Below are positions 58,601-64,000 of a stretch of DNA of 64,000 nt, one piece after another. Within the stretch, counting starts at the first letter, position 1; each line of letters opens with the position of its first letter. Location: contig CM059585.1 in the NCBI GenBank assembly GCA_030407085.1, positions 87,248,501 to 87,312,500 on the forward strand. The letters run 5' to 3'. This DNA is from Trichopria drosophilae. Lineage: Eukaryota; Arthropoda; Insecta; Hymenoptera; Diapriidae. Below the pieces are notes generated by a model. It searched no databases, was not told the origin of the DNA, and saw nothing but the letters and a program-made list of their open reading frames with translations. The translations under genes were made by a program, and so were the position numbers.

Positions 58601-61600
58601 ATATTTTACAAAAATTCTAAAATATTCATAATTAACCCATTAATGCCCAACTTGACCAAAATTTTACGTTGAATCCAGCCTTAAAATTTTTTATGAAAAT
58701 GAAGTTGGATGTTGATCTAAACTACATTTCCTACAGGATTCGGGTTCGCTCTTTTCGAATCCAACGTCAGAATTAGAAAAAAAGCACTACTGATACCGAT
58801 TTTTCTCTATTTTTTCCAAAAAAATACTATTTTCGTGTATATTTTTTTTAATATCATGGATTTTACTTTGATAACGGTGTCGTATGGTGCTAGAAAGCAT
58901 TCCAATGTGGTCATCGATACTTTTACTTTAAATTTGTACAGTTGAATTTTTGCTTTTTAGGGATAATTCAAAATGGCGGCTGTATACGTGCTTCATTACT
59001 GCGAAGTAAGACAATCTCATGATAATTGTACTTATTTTATATCATTTTCATTTTTTAATATTTATTATAAAGCACTTGCATCCGACGTATTTTATTAGGT
59101 TGTCCAGTATTTCGCTCAAAACACAAATTACAAAAAATGGAATATAAAAATACCAAAAAATAGGAGAAAAAAATAACAGCATATACAAAGCTTCTACTAT
59201 GCTACATTTGTAAATATTTTTGTGACCCTTATGTCAAATACCATTTTATAAGAATAATATCAACAACAAATAAAATTGTAAATTAAAAAAAAATGTATCA
59301 AAAATAACAAAAATACTAAAAATACAAGAAAACAGAAATAAATATAAAACAATATGAAATAAAAAAGAAGGTTATCCATAAACGTCCACTACTCGCGGTG
59401 ATAACCGGGAAATGTTAAATTCATCAGCGGCAAAGGACCGTCTAATGTGACAGCGTATATAAGACTCCTTCGTCAATTTTAAAAAATGTATTCAATCAAT
59501 TAGAAAATTATAAATAATATAAACAATAATCAAGTACAAAAAATATAAATTTTGTGTAAATAAAGCCGAATTGGGTGCAGTAGGGCTCAAAAAATATATT
59601 AGTCCCAAATTTTGGGACTGTCATTCCAGAGATCATGATAAATAAAACAACTTTTACCCTTGTGCATTTTTCATAACAATTCGTTTTTAATGAGTTATCA
59701 CGTATATAGCCACCATTTTGAATTATCACTAAAAAGCAAGTATCTTGCACTGTTTTCAATACAGAAGCTTTAGAATGAAAAAAGTACCATGTTTTTCCGT
59801 GTCAACATTTATAGATCATTACAAATAATTATTAATAAATATATTGTCTAGAAATTATGAATAAATATTCTCAACGGTGCACTCAAATTGGATCTGTTTA
59901 TAAAAATTTTCTTTTTAACGAATTCGAATTTTAACCGTCATTTCAAATTCGTCAGAATCTGTGTGGTAACTACACTGTAAAAAATCCGTAATTAAATAAC
60001 CCACGTATAATGGTAATTTTACAAGCTTGTTGTAATTTCCCTGCGCTTAATGTGGTAAATTTACAACATGCTTGTAAAATTTACCGTTATACGTAGGTAA
60101 ATTTACCACATTAACCCATTAACGCCCAAATGCACAAACAATTTACACCAATTTCAACGCTTATTTCCAATACGAAATAAATTTCAAAAAAATCAAACTT
60201 ACCAGATTCTACCATTTTCGGGGTTGCTCTTTCGAGTGGTGAAGAGAAAATTGTAAAAAATTCAAAATTTATCTATGATTTTAACATATATAATAAAAAA
60301 CAATTTTTTTTTCAGGGTGCATTTCTTGCAAATATCGAGCTTTCAATACAAGATCACAATTTTCTCTAAATTGTATACTTTTCCAGAAAAAAATTACTAA
60401 ACTTTTCTAGATATGCAGACCAATAATTTATTTTCTAAATATCTATAGTCTTTAAAGAACATTTGCACAGAACAAAAATGTCTTAGAATTGGTTGAAGAA
60501 TGCTCTAAAATTTTTTTAGATTTTTCAACTAACATTTTGCAAAATTTAGGTTTTTCGAATTTTCGAAAAATTAAAAATTGTAACAATACATTTAGAAAAA
60601 ATTCGAGGGTATTCTTTGACTCACTCTAAAACAAAATTGTCCTTTTTTTTTCGCTAAAGTGTATGGTTTTGAAAAAAAAAATTTTAAATAGAAATTCGTT
60701 GCTGCGGTGGTAAAATTTAAAATATATACCAGTGCAGTTTTTAAGTACAACTATCGAGTGCACGCTTCTAATATATTTTAGTTCTTTGAAAGCACGATAT
60801 TGTATCGAAAACTCAATATTTGTAAGAAATGCGCCCTGAAAAAAAACTTGTTTTTTATTATATATGCTAAAATCATGGATAAATTTTGAATTTGTTATAA
60901 TTTTCTTTTCACCACTCGAAAGAGCAACCCCGAAAATCGTAGAATCTGGTAAGTTTGATTTTTTTCGAAATTTATTTCATACTGGAAATAAGTATTGAAG
61001 TTGGTGTAAATTTTCTGTACATTTGGGCGTTAATGGGTTAAGCGTAGAGAAATTACGAGCTTGTAAAATTACCATTATTACAGGTTTATTTATACAGCGA
61101 TCAATTTCACACCAGCTTCGTACTATTCGATTCATCAAAGAATCCTCTAATCGCACAAATTATGGGTTTAATTCTACGCTACCAAGGTTAAAGCGGGTAT
61201 GGAATTTATTACCGCCATCGATTACTTCGGAGAGACTGACAAATTTTAAATCCTATGCACTCAAGCTCACTAAAACTTTTTGTTAATTAATTGAGATATT
61301 CGTTATTACACTTTAAGTTTATATCATTTATTGTTACTCAAATTGTATAGCGCCTCATTATATTTTTGTTATATTTTGTGTAAAGGCACTTCTAGTGCCG
61401 TTGATTCTAATAAATAAATAAATAAATTATACATGGGTTATTTCATTACGGATTTTTTACAGTGTACTACTTCCCAAAATGCTGTCGCATTGACTTAAAA
61501 TTTCTTTGCGTGCATAAACAATTGAGGTATCATAGAAATGCAAAAGCAGCGGTGCTACAAAGTTAAATCCCTTGGAACGATACTCTCATATAATTACAAT

Positions 61601-62127
61601 CGAACTTCACTTACAGGTAAGTTTGTTTAATTTATAATAAAAAATGTTATAGAATTTTCTTCAATCGAACCAGATTCGACAATGATCTGAGCTCTACATA
61701 TTTTGTTATAGCGTTAGAATTCATGGATCAAGTCTGATCTTGTCGATTTACAAAGGGATAAGCTCCTTTTTTTGAATGTATCTCCAAGGTTTTAGTAGGT
61801 TATGTAAGGAATAGCACGACGAAGGTCGAAGCATCGTCTGGAAGGGAACCCTGCTGACGATCGAAACCGACGACGGCGTAACCTGGTCGTCCACGTAGTC
61901 GCATCGCCCGGTTATATTTTCAAAACTCCCGCAGGCTATGGCGTGCGTGTGACTTAACCTAGACGACGAGGACGACGTGCGGTTTCGCCGTCGGCCGGGT
62001 CCTACGTAAATGCGTTTACCACTTTCAAGTCGAGGACGCCATCCTTGGCTTTTTGCAGAAGCGTGACGAAGCGCGTGGTCAGCAAACCGAGGGACTTCTC
62101 GAATCTGCTCTGCTGGTTGTCCGCCAT
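52683..62127 (-). CDS. E2F4/5: E2F4/5-type transcription factor, seven exons
   Basis: Exons on the minus strand: 62127-62020, 57946-57837, 57499-57229, 53533-53313, 53083-52977, 52909-52862 and 52792-52683, all with GT-AG introns; 975 nt, 324 residues. E2F proteins bind TTTSSCGC-type promoter sites with DP partners; the E2F4/5 class is mainly repressive and works with pocket proteins (p107/p130/RBF). Visible parts: winged-helix DNA-binding domain at about 8-73 ([35 protein letters not shown]), coiled-coil dimerisation region at about 83-120, marked box at about 125-195 ([30 protein letters not shown]), an acidic serine stretch at about 250-258, and the pocket-binding C-terminus [13 protein letters not shown]...CDLFDI at 293-321. 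There is no cyclin-A-binding N-terminus, which separates it from the E2F1-3 class. The start [12 protein letters not shown] fits the family. Unusual points: a [11 protein letters not shown] motif (230-240) like an AT-hook, and a 69 nt intron (52861-52793) that is in frame without stops. Introns 1 (4.1 kb) and 3 (3.7 kb) are filled with transposons. Confidence 0.95.
53681..54148. mobile_element. Inverted-repeat element in E2F intron 3
   Basis: Arms 53681-53788 and 54048-54148 are nearly perfect inverted copies, containing CTTGACCGCTTTAATTAAAT, TTATAAAAAATCTTGGTATA and ACGGTCCTTGTACAAATGTA. Confidence 0.82.
54150..54722. mobile_element. ACTGTAAAA-family MITE in E2F intron 3
   Basis: The left end (TACAGTGTAAAAGGTGGAAA) and the inverted right end (AAAAGTGGAAATAAAAATAC preceded by ACACTGTAAAA) resemble one another. 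The word GTAAAATTACA or its complement recurs at least eight times inside. Confidence 0.6.
55110..55272 (+). mobile_element. Non-LTR reverse transcriptase fragment (palm only)
   Basis: Encodes [20 protein letters not shown] then [11 protein letters not shown], a reverse transcriptase palm segment, and stops abruptly at about 55272 where a second, different fragment begins. No tail is present. Confidence 0.75.
55273..56560 (+). mobile_element. 5'-truncated non-LTR retrotransposon, frameshifted
   Basis: Reads [11 protein letters not shown]...[24 protein letters not shown], a frameshift near 55470, then [20 protein letters not shown] and the thumb region to 56044, and after a second break the C-terminus at 56052-56348. 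The 3' UTR ends GGGCAGTAATGCCCGTTTC before an AATAAATGAATAAATAAATA tail. Not functional. Confidence 0.85.
56576..56966 (+). mobile_element. 5'-truncated non-LTR retrotransposon, 3' end
   Basis: Encodes the last ORF2 residues ([20 protein letters not shown]) then a 3' UTR with GGCACATCTGTGCCATTAAT and an (AATA)n tail. Same subfamily style as 61082-61430. Confidence 0.75.
57500..57836 (-). other. E2F intron 2 (337 nt)
   Basis: A small transposon-free intron between the DNA-binding and coiled-coil exons (GTATGT donor, AATAG acceptor). Confidence 0.8.
58420..59822. mobile_element. Worn inverted-repeat element in E2F intron 1, with nested TTAA MITE
   Basis: The left ATGATCTATAAACGTTGAAA and right ATGATCTATAAATGTTGACA (inverted, near 59816) arms match, as do GAAAACAGTGCAAGATAC and GATAATTCAAAATGG. 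The left arm is split between 58490 and about 58955, where a TTAA-family copy lies. Confidence 0.55.
58636..58955. mobile_element. TTAA MITE family, left-end copy
   Basis: Begins CCCATTAATGCCCAACTTG after TTAA (58632-58635), like the ends at 21056 and 60115. The right end could not be located, so its extent is approximate. Confidence 0.5.
60115..61037. mobile_element. TTAA-flanked (piggyBac-like) MITE, full copy
   Basis: The ends CCCATTAACGCCCAAATG and its inverse are flanked by TTAA (60111-60114 and 61038-61041). Long inverted arms are visible (TCAAACTTACCAGATTCTAC, CGGGGTTGCTCTTTCGAGTG and partners). 923 bp, no ORF. Confidence 0.88.
61082..61430 (+). mobile_element. 5'-truncated non-LTR retrotransposon, 3' end
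   Basis: Encodes [20 protein letters not shown] and the rest of a LINE C-terminus to the stop at 61284-61286. The 3' UTR has GGCACTTCTAGTGCCGTTGA and an (AATA)n tail. Confidence 0.78.
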
Positions 62128-62460
62128 CCTCTCGAGGTCGGGCGAAGTCCGTTGTCAAAATTTTCAAAAGTGTTCACTCGTCTTCGAAATTGCCGCAACA
62201 ACAGCCATGCACGCCATCACAGGTGTTGCGCGAACCGCGTTCAAAATTCGGCGCGCCTAGTCACTCCTAATCTCGAATACTCCTGATGGAAAATGCCGGT
62301 TTTCTGGAAAATTACTAAATCGAATGTTTTTTTCGGATAACGCGATAACCGGTGGAAGCTCGAGATTGAGTCAACGAAACCTTGGGAGGATGTATAACAA
62401 CTGATTTCCAATGCAAAAGCAAGAAGACGAGGTTTGCGCAAGTGCTTCAATATGGCCGAC
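62128..62460. promoter_or_regulatory. CpG-rich promoter region of E2F
   Basis: About 61800-62560 is markedly GC/CpG-rich. ATTCGGCGCGCC at about 62237-62248, some 110 bp upstream of the E2F start, resembles an E2F-type site and could mean autoregulation. This is inference from one motif. Confidence 0.4.
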
Positions 62461-62634
62461 CAATCACGTGCGGACGACTCGAAGAGGGGCGTTCGAAAAG
62501 ATTTCTTTTCGGGGAAAACGGGTACAGATATGCCTCCGAAAGCAGCCAAGCTTGTATCCGAGTATTTCGACAAAAAGTCGACTATTTTTCTGCTCGGTAC
62601 AAATACTAATTTTTTTTCAAATACTTTCCGTTAA
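62454..62634 (+). other. Possible divergent first exon (unrecognised)
   Basis: An ATG at 62454 opens MADQSRADDSKRGVRKDFFS... in a CpG-rich region, stop at 62632-62634. Other overlapping frames are equally open, as expected in GC-rich DNA. The head-to-head position with E2F is suggestive, but no domain or downstream exon is seen. Confidence 0.18.
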
Positions 62635-62639
62635 AAGGA

Positions 62640-62970
62640 AAGTAAGAGAACGTCCTCTTCAATATTGTGTCAACAATGCAGGTCGATACCTTTTGTTCAG
62701 TTCTGAAGGTGAATATCAATCAGAAAGGATGAATCGACTTCTGAATGCCGTGTTATTGCCTTTTCCTTTCTTCTCGTGAAACAAAAAATTTAAAACATTC
62801 GTATAATAAGAAATAATCGAATACAACATTATGTAAACCAGGTGGCTGCAAGAGAATTGATAATTACCAAGCAGCCATATTTTCTTCCTGAATAGCAATT
62901 ACAATTTGTAATTACAAACTTAATATAAATCAAATAGACACGTGTTCACACAAAGATGGGTTAAAAAACG
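62640..62970. other. Non-coding stretch
   Basis: Nothing recognised. Confidence 0.5.
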
Positions 62971-62972
62971 TC

Positions 62973-63540
62973 AATTTCAGTCCAGTATTTCGTATCAAAA
63001 TCAAAGTTAACAAAAATTGAAAGGTACATTTCCTACTATTTTCGAGGTCGTTCTTCAAGATTCCGAGGTCAAAATTGAGTTTCATCCATCGGGAATTCCA
63101 CTTGGCGCCGAATTTGGAAACAATGTCCAGAAAATTGGAAAATATTTATTCTTACCAATTTTTTTCCAGCCCTTAAAATAATGGGATTCTATTTAAACTC
63201 TGAACAAAGGTGAACAAAATACTTCAATTTTAAAGAAAAATTTTACTTTTATACCCTATACATGATTCCAACGACCTCAAAATGGCCGCAACAATGAACA
63301 TTTCTTTAAAATTTTCTGAACACCCTAACTCAAAACTACGAGCGTTATTAAAAAAAATTATAACAATGAAAAATTCTTAGAATTTACCGAGAAATATCAC
63401 GGAATTTTTTTAGATTTTTATTAATGACATTTTTTTAAAATTTTTTTTCCAAATTGTAATTTGTTAACGAAAAATTATTAAAATAATTTACTGTATTCTC
63501 TAATGAATTCTAAGAATTTTTTGTTCAGTAGTTTTTTTTG
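62973..63540. mobile_element. TTAA MITE family, one arm only
   Basis: Closely matches the left arm of 21056-22311: GTCAATTTCAGTCCAGTATT, CAAGATTCCGAGGTCAAAAT, CAAAATGGCCGCAACAATGA. The extreme end is altered and the second arm is missing. Confidence 0.82.
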
Positions 63541-64000
63541 TGAAATTTATTAAAAAAAAATAAAAAGTCCATTTGGAAAAAATCTTGAATTTATCACTTA
63601 ATATGTAAACAAACACATGTAAATGATTTACAGCAAGATGTCCATTATATCCATTACATCGACAGTACATTACAAGGCGAACAATTAGATTTTTTATTTA
63701 TTACTGTACGATATATATACTAACCGAGTAGCACATATTTTATTCCACTATGTATTCAAAAACATTTGTGAAAAACATACTTTCGGATTAATTATTTGTG
63801 GATTCATTTTGAATCAAATGGGAAAGATAATTTAAATAGAACTATTATTTCTCTGACAGTTCAAATGCATTCATATTTGCAGTGTAGGAGACTTTATTTT
63901 GTATGTATTCACATACATTGAAAAACAACACTTCAAATGCATTCAAATTCATTTATAATTTCAGTATTACAATTTTTATTTTTTGTGTATTTATATGGAT
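63541..64000. other. Non-coding stretch at right edge
   Basis: AT-rich with AATGCATTCA(T/A)ATT words after 63860 that recall the interior of CCCAGCA-family elements; too short to call. Confidence 0.4.

Larger units (their letters stand above)
59971..61466. mobile_element. ACTGTAAAA-family element split by two later insertions
   Basis: Left end ACACTGTAAAAAATCCGTAA then TTAAATAACCCACGTATAAT; inverted right end ACACTGTAAAAAATCCGTAA then TGAAATAACCCATGTATAA. The body is only about 220 bp once a TTAA MITE (60115-61037) and a LINE fragment (about 61082-61430) are set aside. Confidence 0.8.

Noticed and set aside
61748..62167. 139-codon minus-strand protein starting [14 protein letters not shown]
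   Set aside because: It overlaps E2F exon 1 in another frame; the E2F frame is supported by clear homology and splice sites.

Overview
This is an AT-rich nuclear genomic window from an animal, almost certainly an insect. It has spliced genes with GT-AG introns, an interstitial (TTAGG)n array (the usual insect telomere motif), jockey-like non-LTR retrotransposons with (TAAA)n tails, and very many short inverted-repeat DNA transposons (MITEs and foldback elements). A hymenopteran would fit, but the window does not prove the order. I see no bacterial, viral, CRISPR or operon-like features.

Three protein-coding genes can be assembled exon by exon, all on the minus strand. (1) Rab9, a late-endosome Rab GTPase: exon at 27482-27889, a 12.6 kb intron, exon at 14624-14884. 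(2) An Mpv17/PMP22-family membrane protein: exons 40201-40458, 33959-34090 and 33643-33903. (3) An E2F4/5-type transcription factor: seven exons from 62127 to 52683, with an intact DNA-binding domain, a marked box and a C-terminal pocket-protein binding motif. The three genes have unrelated roles (vesicle traffic, organelle membrane, cell cycle), so nothing suggests a shared pathway. Two weak openings near promoters (28661 and 62454, plus strand) might be first exons of divergent genes; I recognise neither.

Most of the rest is transposon debris, much of it nested. From the left: a non-LTR element cut by the window edge (1-2453); a foldback element holding a TTAGG array and a 136 bp tandem repeat (4298-5060); a TA-flanked family with a repeated ACCGCTCA motif (6559-7491 and 9574-12144, the latter split by another foldback); TTAA-flanked piggyBac-like MITEs (6356, 21056, 34663, 58636, 60115 and a half copy at 62973); a CCCAGCAATCGA family (23349, 31371, 46460, 48253), two copies of which form a 3.1 kb palindrome; a hAT-like MITE with an 8 bp target duplication (31818-32593); and a cluster of pogo-like MITEs that carry GCGCATGCGC palindromes (41945-43790).

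The first coding intron of the Mpv17-like gene is a pile of non-LTR fragments on both strands, one interrupted by a TTAA element whose removal restores the reading frame. E2F introns 1 and 3 hold further nested elements. I found no convincing new biological system. The points most worth following are the foldback element with telomeric repeats, the MITE families with internal motif arrays, the Rab9 C-terminus, the AT-hook-like motif in the E2F protein, and the retrotransposon tail beside a splice donor.
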